Positions 52,819-63,261 of a stretch of DNA of 64,000 nucleotides are shown here, one piece after another. Under the pieces are notes generated by a model that worked only from the letters and a program-made list of their open reading frames with translations, searched no databases and was not told the origin of the DNA. Source of the stretch: Batkoa obscura. Its lineage: Eukaryota > Entomophthoromycota > Entomophthoromycetes > Entomophthorales > Batkoaceae. Within the stretch, counting starts at the first letter, position 1; each line of letters starts with the position of its first letter. The translations under genes and the position numbers were made by a program. The stretch covers positions 917,719 to 981,718 of the forward strand of contig JASVEC010000019.1 of the NCBI GenBank assembly GCA_030770535.1. The letters run 5' to 3'.

Positions 52819-53986
52819 ATGGAAATGTTAACAAATGATGAAAGTATTAAGGAACTGGTATGGTATAGTAAAATACCTGTAATATTCCAATTTAATACAG
52901 AGGATAAAATAAACCTACCTTCTACCCCTCCAAATTTAGAGTTTGAAGAGTATTATGTAACTTAAATTAAATTAATTTTATTATACTAAATCGGATTATC
53001 ATTAGACATTAGTACCAAAAAACTCTTACTTTAGTTTAAATTTATTTAAGGTTGTAACCTATATCTTTTTAAATGTCATGAATGATCCGGATTTCTCTTG
53101 GGAAGAAATATGGCTAGAATATAAAGGTATTCCTTTAAAATGGTATTAAATTTATATAATAATTATGAATATAAATTCATCATGATAGGCATTTTCCTGT
53201 AGGTCTTTTGCATGATTTATTAACTCATAAAGATAAAATAAGTAATATCAAGAAAGACACTTGGGAGGTGGTCATAAGGTATGGTAATTATCCATCGGAC
53301 AAACTATATCGTGTTGCAAAGTTCACAGCAGAAAATCCACTACCAGATTCAGATTATTTTATGTCAATGATAAAGGAGGTAATTAAATATTTGAATAAAC
53401 TACTACAGATATATTAATTGGATTAAAGTCAAATTATATAAGGCACGGAAATACTAAAAAGGTGATGAATCTAACAAAGGAGGAGCATATTCAATTATGG
53501 GAATCTTTGATATCTCGTAAGCTGGTTTAACATTTTACTAAATAGTTATTAAATTGAATAAATTTAGATGATTTTAAAGCCTTTTGGAATATACAATCTA
53601 CTTTGAATAGCTATGATTTAACTTTGAATTTTAAAGAGAGTAACAACAACGAATTCCCAAAACATATTCCATTTCGATTATATTATTCTGACAGCTCAAA
53701 AACTTTAGATTACCCAAGCGTAATTCAAGAGCTTATTTCACCCTTTAATTCTGAAGAAAATGAAAAAGAAGAAACAAATGATAAATTAATAACAATAGGA
53801 GATTGTGTTTATAATATTTTAAAAGACATAGTAAATATCCAGGACATGAGCAGAGATTTGGATACTTTCGATGTAATAATTCAAAGTATAAGTGTACCAT
53901 TAAATACTCCTTTAATCTGGCTTTATCTCCATTTAATGTATCCAGATAGTTTTTTACATATAGTTGTGACTGATAAAAAAAGTTGA
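52819..53986 (+). CDS. ATG5: Autophagy protein Atg5, five exons
   Basis: Model join(52819..52956, 53006..53142, 53189..53378, 53429..53516, 53568..53986), 323 aa; introns of 49, 46, 50 and 51 bp. Recognisable Atg5 landmarks: ELVWYSKIPVIFQF at the N-terminus; WEEIWLEYKGIPLKWHFPVG, whose Trp codon is split by intron 2; the acceptor lysine in MSMIKESNYIRHG (K154, equal to human K130/yeast K149), where the intron falls between the KE and S codons; EHIQLWESLISHDFKAFWNI; PKHIPFRLYYSD; and the C-terminal NTPLIWLYLHLMYPDSFLHI. Atg5 is conjugated to Atg12 and, with Atg16, forms the E3-like complex for Atg8 lipidation. The third intron ends in AAG rather than the usual YAG, so its 3' end is the least certain splice site. 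The exons alone look like scattered small frames. Confidence 0.93.
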
Positions 53987-54437
53987 AAGGTTCTGTGCTC
54001 AATGATATGGATTGACTTCTCTCTATATAAAAATACATTTTGATGTATTTTTATTTTATTTGACTTTGTTATTTTTAAGTTTATTATTAAAGATAAAAGA
54101 TAATAAACATTGTGATAATTATTGTTTTATATTTTAGGAAATTTTTTATATCAATTTCATTATCCATTAATATATATATTTACTATCATATATACATGTA
54201 CTATTAGTATTGATTATACAATGGTCTATTTTTAAATTCAAATTATCCCATTTTATCGAAATAAGATTTTTGATTATCTTTAATCTCTACAAAATCAATT
54301 TGGGAATTTAATTGGCTAATTTATAAATATTAAATTGAAGCAACTTCGTGTTTAAATATTATTTAGTTTACTTTAGGTAGATTATATTTACTATAAATTA
54401 AAAGATCAAATATTAAGTTATTAAAAAAGAAATTAAA
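53987..54437. other. Intergenic, 451 bp
   Basis: AT-rich, with 3' flank of ATG5 and upstream region of the next gene. No conserved feature seen. Confidence 0.6.
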
Positions 54438-55122
54438 ATGGCAGGCGATAAATCTTGTTTAAGTTATGCTGGTGAAACAGGCCTTAAGTTCTCTGCTTTT
54501 GGATTCTTAGTTAGTGCTTATAAAAATGCAGTTCAAGTTCATAATGCTGGTGCTTTAGGAGTTTTCACTCGTACTGGTGGTGATATTGGATATTATGGTA
54601 CATTATATAGATCATACATAAAAAACAATACCAAAGAAGTCTTGAGATAAATTGGTTAAACTATCAAAGAAACAACAATATTTTAAGATTAATAATTAAT
54701 TCATTTAATTTAGGTGTAACCGGGGTGGCTTTTGCTGCTACTACTTGTTTTGCTCAATCAATTAGAGAAAAAGATGATCATTGGAATAAAGCTATAGGAG
54801 GAGCAGTTGCAGGTGCCATTGCAGGCGCACGTTGTATGTTTAATAGTTTATAATGTTTATTTATTTTTAATTTTTTTAAGCTCAAAGAATTGGAAAAGTT
54901 GCTTTTGGGGCTTTTGCAGCTGGCTCAGCCATGTGGTTATATGGATTCTGTGGTGATAGTCTAGTAGGTGTGTATCAAGGAGAAACTGGAGAAGAATGGT
55001 TAAAACGTAGAGAACAGTTCTTAGAAAGCCCAGAAAATATGGAAAAGCGTAAACAACAAAAAGAACTTATCCAAGAAGCAAAGAAAAACTATTATCCCAT
55101 TCCCAGCCCAACATCAGAGTAA
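54438..55122 (+). CDS. Complex I accessory subunit, NDUFA11-like (Tim17/22/23 fold)
   Basis: Model join(54438..54597, 54714..54833, 54881..55122), 173 aa; introns 116 and 47 bp. Four glycine-rich membrane segments of the Tim17/22/23 family: AGETGLKFSAFGFLVSAYKN, ..RTGGDIGYYGVTGVAFAATT, ..AIGGAVAGAIAGAR, IGKVAFGAFAAGSAMWLYGF. The hallmark CFAQSIREKDDHWNKAIGG matches the C.. HVREK.DD..N...GG of NDUFA11/B14.7, which separates it from Tim17, Tim22 and Tim23. A charged tail (EEWLKRREQFLESPENMEKR) follows and faces the matrix or intermembrane space. Presence of this subunit implies a classical respiratory complex I. The 116-bp intron is the longest in the window. Confidence 0.82.
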
Positions 55123-55189
55123 ATCTATTTGATTAAAAACAAAAAAATATAAAAAAGTAATATTTATTTATTATAAATTTAAATGCATA

Positions 55190-55218
55190 TATATAATATA
55201 ATATAATATAATATAATA
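55190..55218. repeat. (ATATA)n microsatellite
   Basis: About five perfect 5-bp units (TATAA) in the 3' region between two convergent genes. Confidence 0.8.
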
Positions 55219-55376
55219 CAACATTAAGCAAATGTTTAAATATATTGTCTATAGTCTAGTGATATAATAAGATAATTGAATTTAAAATATATTGATTTGT
55301 TTATATTTATTATGATAAATAAAATAAAATAATTAAATAATAAAAGTAACAAATTACAGCAATAAAATGTTTTTAT

Positions 55377-56916
55377 TCAAGTGAAGATCAAATAATTAGA
55401 TACAGCTAATGCAATTATCATAGTAAAAAATCCTAGTCCGTATTGTATAACTAATAACGAAGAAATGTGCCTTGCTTCTCCAGTTGGGTTATAGTATTGT
55501 GTTAAGATAAGTGTGGTTGTTGCAGATGGTACGCAGGAAGCAAACATTAAAACCAATTGAAGCACCTTTTCTTCTTTTGAAATCCAATCTAAAGTAATGC
55601 ATAATCTGACTAAAGGAATGCCTAAAAAATGAGTTTAATTATCAGATATTATATTTTATAGAAAAATACCGATTAATGGGGTAAGTATAAGTTTAATAAA
55701 GGCTACAACCAAAGTTAAACTTATTGGCACACTTTTAATTTCTAGAGTAGCTAAACCAGCACCCAAATTTAATAACCCAACTGGAATACATGCACCACCA
55801 AGGAATTGTGTAGTTGTAAATATTACATATAATGGTGGACTGATGCCAACTACATTGTATTGGTTATCTTTAAAAGGAACAAATATTGGTTTCAATGGAG
55901 TTAAACCAACAATCAAACCGGATACAATGCCTATATTTACTGGGGTTGCTATAGCTATTACAATGGCTGAGATTTTTGCCATTGTTTTATAAAACTTTGC
56001 CTTTATACTCAGATTAATAGTAGTTTGACTTTTATTGTATTGATTTATCTGCTCATTATTGTTATTATTAACATATTCGTTATGGCCACTACTTATATTA
56101 GTTAAAGTATATTCAATAACTTCTTGTTCTTCTGCTTTTGAATTCATAATTTCAACATCTTGTTTATCGCCTTTAAAGTCTTTTTCAACAAGTTTATGCC
56201 CGCCCAGCGGGAACAATGTAACAGTAAATATAATTAAAAATACCGACACATAAGCAACACCGAGATCGCCGTCTTTTGGCTCAAAGGGTGGTAAGCTAGT
56301 AAAGTTTAAAATTACTGCTAAAGGAATATCGCCCTAAAGATATTAAAAAAAGGTCAACGATATTATAATATTAAACTACCCAATTAGACCAAGTGGAAGC
56401 AACTATGATATTAATATTAATATGTCATATATATCAATGTAAGCATTTATAAATATAAATATATTCATCATGTATTATATATTACCTATTAAAGCATAAT
56501 TAAATGCATCTGGTAATCTCTTTTGAAATAGTCTACGAACTATAATACCACCTATTAAGCCAATCCCCATATAAATGAATACAAATGGAATAACAACTCT
56601 AATGATATATATTAAAATGACAAATAGTATATACTATTTTATATTTACGCCATGCGTCTTAGTGAGTCAGGATTCACTGCAACTGACATTTTACTAAACA
56701 TCAGAGAAGGCACTAATGCATTTATATATACTTGTGACATTATTTTAGCTCCTACTGGCGTTAAGATCTTAGAACGAGCAAGCCATACGCCAATACCTTT
56801 TAAGACAATAAATGATAACAGATTAAGGATATATTTTTATTACCTCCTACTATTAATAATTGCATTATTGGATTTATTGAAATCCATATTAATTTTTGTA
56901 ATGGTGGAGCTTCCAT
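55377..56916 (-). CDS. PIN-like/auxin-efflux-carrier family membrane transporter, six exons
   Basis: Model complement(55377..55621, 55670..56333, 56380..56402, 56486..56598, 56649..56796, 56844..56916), 421 aa; introns 48, 46, 83, 50 and 47 bp. Exon 4 is only 23 bp. Mem_trans (PF03547) layout: five hydrophobic segments at the N-terminus with VGGIGVWLARSKILTPVGAK and NALVPSLMFSKMSV, then STWSNWGDIPLAVILNFT, a long hydrophilic loop with Asn-rich stretch (~190-250), and five C-terminal segments including TPVNIGIVSGLIVGLTPL, QFLGGACIPVGLLNLGAGLA and SCVPSATTTLILTQYY. Yeast relatives are Ecm3 and YNL095C, placed in ER/vacuole; substrates unknown. The micro-exon is needed to keep the STWSNWG-DIPLAV motif, which supports it. 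Confidence 0.9.
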
Positions 56917-57445
56917 CTTAACAAAAGTAGTTTATAACTCATAATTATTTAAATTAGTATTGTGTTTAACATGTTAAAAGTTTACTATATATAGACAAAA
57001 TTTTAAACTTGCGAGAGTAGCCTATGGAATTAAATATTCAGTATGCTTGAGATAACACTATCATTATAAATAAATATACAGTATAGTATTTTAGTTAAAA
57101 TGGCTCAAAGTATATACATATATGATTTTAATAATCCCTTAACAGGGTTATATCATAATAATATATTTCCTCTAAATACACTACAATAAAAAATCTCTGA
57201 TAATTTTCTAATAGCAATTAACAAAAAATTATATCATTTAAAACCCTTTTTAAATCTAATATAATTTTGTAGTGATATAGTCACATTGAGTCACTTGTTA
57301 ATTGCTATTGTTATTTTAATATTTGACCTTGATTTTAATAAGATTAATCAGCTTATGTTTTTATATCGATGTTTACAAAATATTAATCATGGTTTGCTGC
57401 GTATAGACATATATAATTGAGTCAAGTTTTCTTTTGTTTTTTATT
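56917..57445. other. Intergenic, 529 bp, divergent promoter region
   Basis: AT-rich spacer between the carrier (leftward) and TRL1 (rightward). No TATA box stands out. Confidence 0.6.
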
Positions 57446-60125
57446 ATGGAGTTTGATAAATTTATTGAGGATATAAAGAAAGATTTGGTAAAGTCAGGAC
57501 TTAGTGGTTTGGCTACAAAAGATAGAACAAAGGAGCGTGAAAGTATTGATATATTTAATGATTACGCTAATTGGCAAAAAAGTCAGCCTAGTAAAGGAAG
57601 ATGGCTTAATAAGAAAGAGTTTGAATTGATTTCTCAAGTGGATGATAAGGACATAATAAAGATTGATGGATGGAGATTAAGCGAAGCTTACTTTCGAAAT
57701 ATTATTAAGGGGAAGGATAAGTTTAATATTCAAGGTTTACCTGATATACCTGATGTTTTTGCTAGATCTTTATTTACTACAAACTATAACAATGATGATT
57801 ATAAAGTTATTTTAAGAGGATATGACAAATTTTTTAATATCAACGAAACACCTTTTACATCTTGGGATTTTCTGAAAAATAACATAACTGGTCCTTGTGA
57901 AATTACCACTAAAGAAAATGGATGTATAATTTATGCTACTAATTTTAATGAGCAGTCATTTAAATTAGACGATAGGTTAAATAAATATGATAGGTTATTG
58001 GTAGCATCGAAGAATAGTATAGGTTCTAAAGAAGACGATATTGATGGGATACTTAAACAACTCGAAAAATTAAACTTGGATGAGAGCACAAATAAAATAG
58101 ATTTAAATAATATTAAAATAGCACATCATCAGATGGGAATTTATTGGATCAGAAAGCACTTAAAAAAAAGTGAGAACGAATTGGGTAACTTGTTAAAGTT
58201 TTTAAAACTTTTCGATATTACTTTAGTTTTCGAGGTACCATTTATTATTTATAAATTATTGTTGTTCTAACATGTCATTATAGTTATGTGATGATCAATT
58301 TCAAGAACATGTATTACCTTACCCACCTCATGAATCTGGATTATATTTACATGGGATTAATTTTAATAGATTAGAATTAGTTACATGGCCAAGTGAATAT
58401 GTTACTAAAGTAGCAAATTTTTTTGGGTTTATTCCTGTTGATTATATTGTTAAAGATAAGATCGATCAAGTTAAACAGTTTGGGGAAGAATGCAACGGGA
58501 TTTATAAAAATAGAGCAATAGAAGGATTTGTAGTTCGTAGCTCAAATACAAAACATTGTTTTTTTAAAATAAAATACGATTATCCATATTTAATGTATAG
58601 AGAGTGGAGGGAAATTACATTTAAATATCTCAAAGCAAATAAAGATTCCAAAAAGAAGTTTACATTTCGTCAAAGGTACCCATTATCCAGGGCTTATTTC
58701 AAATGGCTTCAATCAAAAACAGTTAGTGATCCTAAGCTATTTAAAAATTATTTGGACTGGCAAGGTATAATTGAATCTAGAGAAGCATTTTTTGAAGATA
58801 CGGGCTATACCTTAGATGATAATTTTAAGAAAGAAGACCAAGTAAATAACGAAGAAAATAAGAAAAAGATGATCATTTTACCAGTAGCAACAATAGGAAG
58901 TGGTAAAACAGTTGTTTCAAAATGTATCAGTAAAATATTCAATTTTCATCATATTCAAAGTGATGATTATAAAGATGGTAACACATTCTGTAGAGAAGTG
59001 CTAAATGCACTTAAAACATTTGACCATATTATTGCAGATAGAAATAATCAAACCGTTGAATTAAGAGAAAAAATTTTAACACCAATTTTAGAAAAATATC
59101 CAAATGCAATAATTATTCCACTTCAATGGAACATTGATGAAAACAACTATGACTTTTCAATTTCAGATTACTTCAATTTTACTTATCATAGAATACTTCA
59201 AAGAGGGAATAATCACCAAAAATTGACACCAAAAGGAACATTAGAAATGGAAAAAATTATGTGGAATTTTATTAATAGCTTTGAAAGTATTGATTCAGAA
59301 TCAAATTTGATAGATAACACTTATCATAAACTTATTAGTATTGACTTAACAAAACCAATAGAAAATCAAATCTTAGACAAAGTCATACCTGTAATAAATG
59401 AAATAGAGAATCCACCAAAATTATTATTATCGCAATTACCAGATTTAAATCAAGTTGGTCAATTGTTAAAAGAATGCTTGATCAGTGAAAGTAATGGAAA
59501 AGAATATTCTCTTAATTCAAAATATCCTTTAAAGTATATTGGGATATCTTTAGGTGAAAATATTTTGGAAATACTTAAAAATAAGCTGGTGTCGCATAAT
59601 AAGGATAAAGATATTAGTAAAAAAGCATTTCAATTCATTACCAAATCCTTTTCTAACAAAAGGTTTAACAACGATATGCCATCCTTATTACATGTCACTT
59701 TAGCATTTAACAATAGCAAAGACAATGAGTTAATAGTACAAGACTATCTCAATGATGAACAAATAAAAGAATGGATTGGGAAAGGTGTCATAGTAATATT
59801 CGATAAATTAATATGGGAAGAGAATAAAGTCATGTGTTTATCTGTAAAAGAAATAAGGTATCTTCCTAAGGATGATAGTGAGCTTTATGGTGATAAAATA
59901 TATATTAATAATAATAAAAAACCAGATGCTTTACAAGTTACTCAAAAGTATCTTCATGCTACTATAGGAACAATGAATGATAAAATTAAAGCTGTGGAAT
60001 CAAATCTGATGCTAGAATCAATAGATAAAGGTGTTGGTGCTAACATAAATCAAATCCTATTTGATTCGCCAATTATAGCATGGGGTAGAGTTAGACCATT
60101 TTATTCATATGAAAAGAAAAAATAA
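57446..60125 (+). CDS. TRL1: tRNA ligase Trl1, ligase-kinase-phosphodiesterase
   Basis: Model join(57446..58234, 58284..60125), 876 aa, 49-bp intron. The start is ATG 57446 (MEFDKFIED). Joins tRNA half-molecules after intron removal and, in yeast, HAC1 mRNA in the unfolded-protein response. Ligase domain: motif I with the nucleophilic Lys at ~156 (ITTKENGCIIY), GINF..LELVTWPSE, and KIKYDYPYLMYREWRE (motif V). Polynucleotide kinase domain: P-loop ATIGSGKTVVSK at ~466-476 and SDDYKDG. Cyclic phosphodiesterase: the two HxT motifs LLHVTLAF (~733) and YLHATIGT (~821). All three active sites are intact. This domain order is found in fungi and some protists, so it helps identify the organism. The intron falls exactly at VFE|LCDD, a conserved boundary of the ligase motif. 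It overlaps nothing and ends 11 bp before the stop of ALG13. Confidence 0.96.
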
Positions 60126-60136
60126 ATGGTGTTTTT

Positions 60137-60752
60137 TTATAGAATGGTATTTAACATCTCCTGAAAGGCACCTGTTCTTTTATCTGGAAACGGCTCTAAA
60201 CTAAAAGTAGAATACTCATCAAAACTTAGAAAGAATGTTTTTAAGGTTCTAGATAGTAATATTAGTATTAATAAAAAAAAATCGATAAATTTACTCTGGT
60301 TCACATATAAATGAATAATTGTTTTTTTTCATTTCAATAGCCAACTCTTTTTGATGATTATCCATTAATTTATTATTGACCACTACTAATAACTTCTTTT
60401 TTAATCGTAAAGCTTCAATAATAGAACCAGAGCCTATTATAATAAGTATTAAAATTAAATATTGTATTTATTTTATATTACCTGCATGAGAAATAACAAA
60501 GTCCGCTTCTCTGTAAAAGTGAGTAAGGCTTTGATTAAAATCAAATAAATTAATTGTCATTTTATTTTTAAACTCATTTTTTAATTTTAGTAATTCATTT
60601 TGATTAACTTTAGTATTCCCAACTTGTAAATTAACTGTCTCAAAATGATTATTGAATAATAATGAAAGCACCTCTTTATTCAATAAATGATGTATAAGTG
60701 ATTCGAATTGTGTGGATCCAACTGTAATAAATAAATTCTTTGATTCTTTCAT
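60137..60752 (-). CDS. ALG13: UDP-GlcNAc transferase catalytic subunit Alg13, three exons
   Basis: Model complement(60137..60200, 60295..60433, 60482..60752), 157 aa; introns 94 and 48 bp. With Alg14 it adds the second GlcNAc to the dolichol-linked oligosaccharide on the ER's cytosolic face. Motifs: LFITVGSTQFESLIHHLL at the N-terminus; FYREADFVISHAG|GSIIEAL across the first splice site; KKKLLVVVNNKLMDNHQKELA (UDP-GlcNAc binding and NHQ). The 94-bp second intron ends at 60201 and the last exon reads LEPFPDKRTGAFQEMLNTIL, fitting the usual Alg13 end (..PFP.... F...L). Without that exon the protein would stop after CEPE. The third exon is inferred; the first two are firm. Confidence 0.88.
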
Positions 60753-60968
60753 CTTTTTTATGATTTATGTACAGTTCTAAACAAAAATTAAATAAAAACT
60801 TTAGCACAACTTTGAAATAACTAAAGTATGCAAAAAATAAATTCTAAAAATAGTTTATTAATTTATAACTCAACGTCATCAATATTATGAACAAAGAACG
60901 ACTAATAGTGATGTCACCAAGGCAAACATATAAATAAGACTAAAAAGATGGATTGATTATTATTAAAA

Positions 60969-61447
60969 ATGTTTGGAAAGGAAATTGGAAAATTACAAAT
61001 CACCTTAGGTAGCTCTATCTTTTTATATAAACAACAAGTATTAATTTGAGAAGTTGAAGGAAGGAATCTTCACAACGAAGATACTACTTTAGTTGGAAAA
61101 AATGATGCTTATGTCATTATCAAGTGTAACCACAAAAAAGAAAAGAGTCAAGTAATTAAGGGTGCAGGAAGCAGTGCTCAATGGAATGAAACTTTCGAAT
61201 TGTAATAGTATTTCATATTTAAATAACATTAATTAAACTACCATTTAGCCCAATTAAAGATGATAGTGAAGTCGAGGTTTCTATTTACGATAAAGATACC
61301 CTTATTGATGATAAAATCGGTGAGGCTACCATCCCTATTCAAGGATTAGTTCAAAATGGATTTACTGAGTCTTGGTATGGCGTTGGTAAAGGTTCTAAAA
61401 ACCGCGGAGAAGTCCTTCTTCGTATTCAGTATCATGCAAATCAATAA
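60969..61447 (+). CDS. Small single-C2-domain protein, three exons
   Basis: Model join(60969..61008, 61051..61201, 61249..61447), 129 aa; introns 42 and 47 bp. The whole protein is one C2 domain: LQITLEVEGRNLHNED, VGKNDAYVIIKCNHKKEKSQ, GSSAQWNETFEFPIKDDSEV, VSIYDKDTLIDDKIGEATIP, ESWYGVGKGSKNRGEVLLRI. Two or three of the expected Ca2+-binding acidic positions are present (KNDAYV, YDKDT). Similar single-C2 proteins are found in fungi and plants; cellular role unknown, probably phospholipid binding. It is the last gene before the telomere, about 1.8 kb from the repeats. The first intron's 3' end (TTGAG) is weak. Found only by splice-signal reading, since no exon is long. Confidence 0.82.
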
Positions 61448-62087
61448 AATATTTATTGCTTTTTAATATTTTATGTTTAAAAGAATATTGAAATTTTGCT
61501 TAAAATAATAATTTAATGATGCTAACGACCTTGAGATAGATAATAATAGCAAATCATACTAAACATCACATATAGATCGCTTAGCTTAAATTAGTAACTT
61601 TTGATACTTTAAAAACTCAAGGGTTGATTTTTATATAGGGGAGAGAATAATAAATCACATTTTCATTATTTTTAGGAGTAAAATTACCACGTTACTAAGG
61701 TTTCATATATTTTTATAAATAATGTTATAGTTTTTTGATGAGAAAGCTATTATAATAGAAAACGTTCTCTGTTAAATATTTTAAAGGCTTTTATATAAAA
61801 ACACAAAAATTTATGATAGCTTAATAAATATAATAATTACACTGCTATAAATCTGACTGATGATAGGAATTTCCAATTGAGTTTAAAATAAGAGTTTATA
61901 AGTGTTTTATAAATAATTAAGTTTTGGTTAAACATTAATCACAGAGATATAGAATTACAACATCAATTTTTTTTACTATAATGACTCTTGCTTTTTTTAT
62001 AGAAAATACTTATTGTTGTAGTTGAAATTTTTTATGTTATAATAGACAATGAAAAAATTAAAAAGTAATTAAAAAATAACACTATAT
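61448..62087. other. Subtelomeric non-coding stretch, 640 bp
   Basis: AT-rich sequence from the last gene to the first MITE, with no supported feature. Confidence 0.55.
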
Positions 62088-62290
62088 GGAGATGTATTTT
62101 TGTGGTTAAGAATTTTATTAACATATGGGGATGTTTTTTTGGCTTCATTACTTTTTCCATCTTTTAAGCACTGTTTGAGTGGAAAAGTTATTAGCAAAAT
62201 CCTTAAACACAAAAATACATCCCCCCATATTTTCTGCTTAAATAGCGCTTAAAAAATGGAAAAAACAATGAAGTCAAAAAAAACACTCTC
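62088..62290 (+). mobile_element. GGGGATG MITE split by another copy
   Basis: Forward outer copy, 62088-62126 and 62231-62290, flanked by ATAT on both sides and interrupted by a reverse copy. Confidence 0.86.
62127..62226 (-). mobile_element. GGGGATG MITE nested inside another
   Basis: Reverse copy with ATAT on both sides. The second MITE-in-MITE nest in the window, here at a different position in the host copy. Confidence 0.88.
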
Positions 62291-62315
62291 ATATATTAAA
62301 TAGAAAATAATTAAA

Positions 62316-62350
62316 TAATTGAATAATTGAATAATTGAATAATTGAATAT
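62316..62350. repeat. (AATTGAAT)n microsatellite
   Basis: Four perfect 8-bp units between two MITEs in the subtelomere. Confidence 0.85.
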
Positions 62351-62365
62351 TTACAAATAAAATAT

Positions 62366-62467
62366 GGGGACGTATTTTTGTATTTAAGGAATTTGCTAAT
62401 AAAATTTCCGCTTAGAATAGCGCTTAAAAATGGAAAAAATAATGAAGTTAAAAAAACATTCCCTCTC
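62366..62467 (+). mobile_element. GGGGATG MITE
   Basis: Forward copy; left flank ATAT. The right end is lengthened by a few bases (CCCTCTC) before ATAT. Confidence 0.82.
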
Positions 62468-62473
62468 ATATAT

Positions 62474-62569
62474 AGAGATGTATTTTTTTATTTAAGAATT
62501 TTACTAACAATTTTTCCACTCAAATAGCATTCAAAAAATGGAAAAAATGATAAAGCTAAAAAACGCCCC
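62474..62569 (+). mobile_element. GGGGATG MITE
   Basis: Forward copy lying nearly end-to-end with the previous one, separated only by ATATAT. Right end GCCCC followed by TTAT. Confidence 0.82.
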
Positions 62570-62797
62570 TTATATGCTTACAAGCTTTATTTAATAAATA
62601 TAAAAAGAAGACTTTTTAATATAATAATCCTTTTCTTTAAATTTTGTTTTTTGATCATGTTTTTTGTTAGTTTTATATAAGTCATTACTTTTTTTTACAT
62701 AGTTTGCTTAACTATTACATATTATTTTATTTATTTGTAAATCTATTAGTTATTAAAGCTAATATTTTTTAGCTTATAAATGATTAAATAAAATACT

Positions 62798-63261
62798 GTG
62801 AAATCTGGTACTCAGGGTTTGGAATCAAGAACAGCTATTGCTGGGTTAACTACACTATAAGTCGAAAGGTCTTAGTTTATGTGACTAAGATAGACTTGGA
62901 TTATGAGGAATAGCACGTAATAGGTTACAAGCTATATAAGACAAATAGAATAGACAATGCTAATGTAGAATCTATGTAAAATACTATTAAGAAAACTTAG
63001 TGGGTTTATTAAATGTTCGAGATATCAGGGATTAATTCAGTCAAAAAGCCTCGAACTGTTATACTCTAAAATCTCTTTTATACTCTGAAAAGTATAAATA
63101 TCAAAATCAGAAGATAATATTCTTTGGGATGGAGCTAGAAATTCTCATAGCAAATCAAACTAAGAGCATGGGACTAATTGTCTCTATAGTAGAGAACACG
63201 ACGGCTTAGGCGATTATTATGATATAATTAACCATGGGGCTGACAAAGCAATATTTCACAA
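62798..63261 (+). mobile_element. Solo LTR abutting the telomere (fossil)
   Basis: About 464 bp, reverse complement of the solo LTR at 25523-25985. Begins TGTGAAAT, ends ATTTCACA, with TATAAATAT inside. It looks whole in length. The last LTR base runs straight into telomere repeat. The left flank (AAATAC) is not telomeric, and no matching target duplication is seen. Either the telomere was added next to the LTR or one flank was lost. Family not determinable beyond LTR retrotransposon. Confidence 0.8.
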
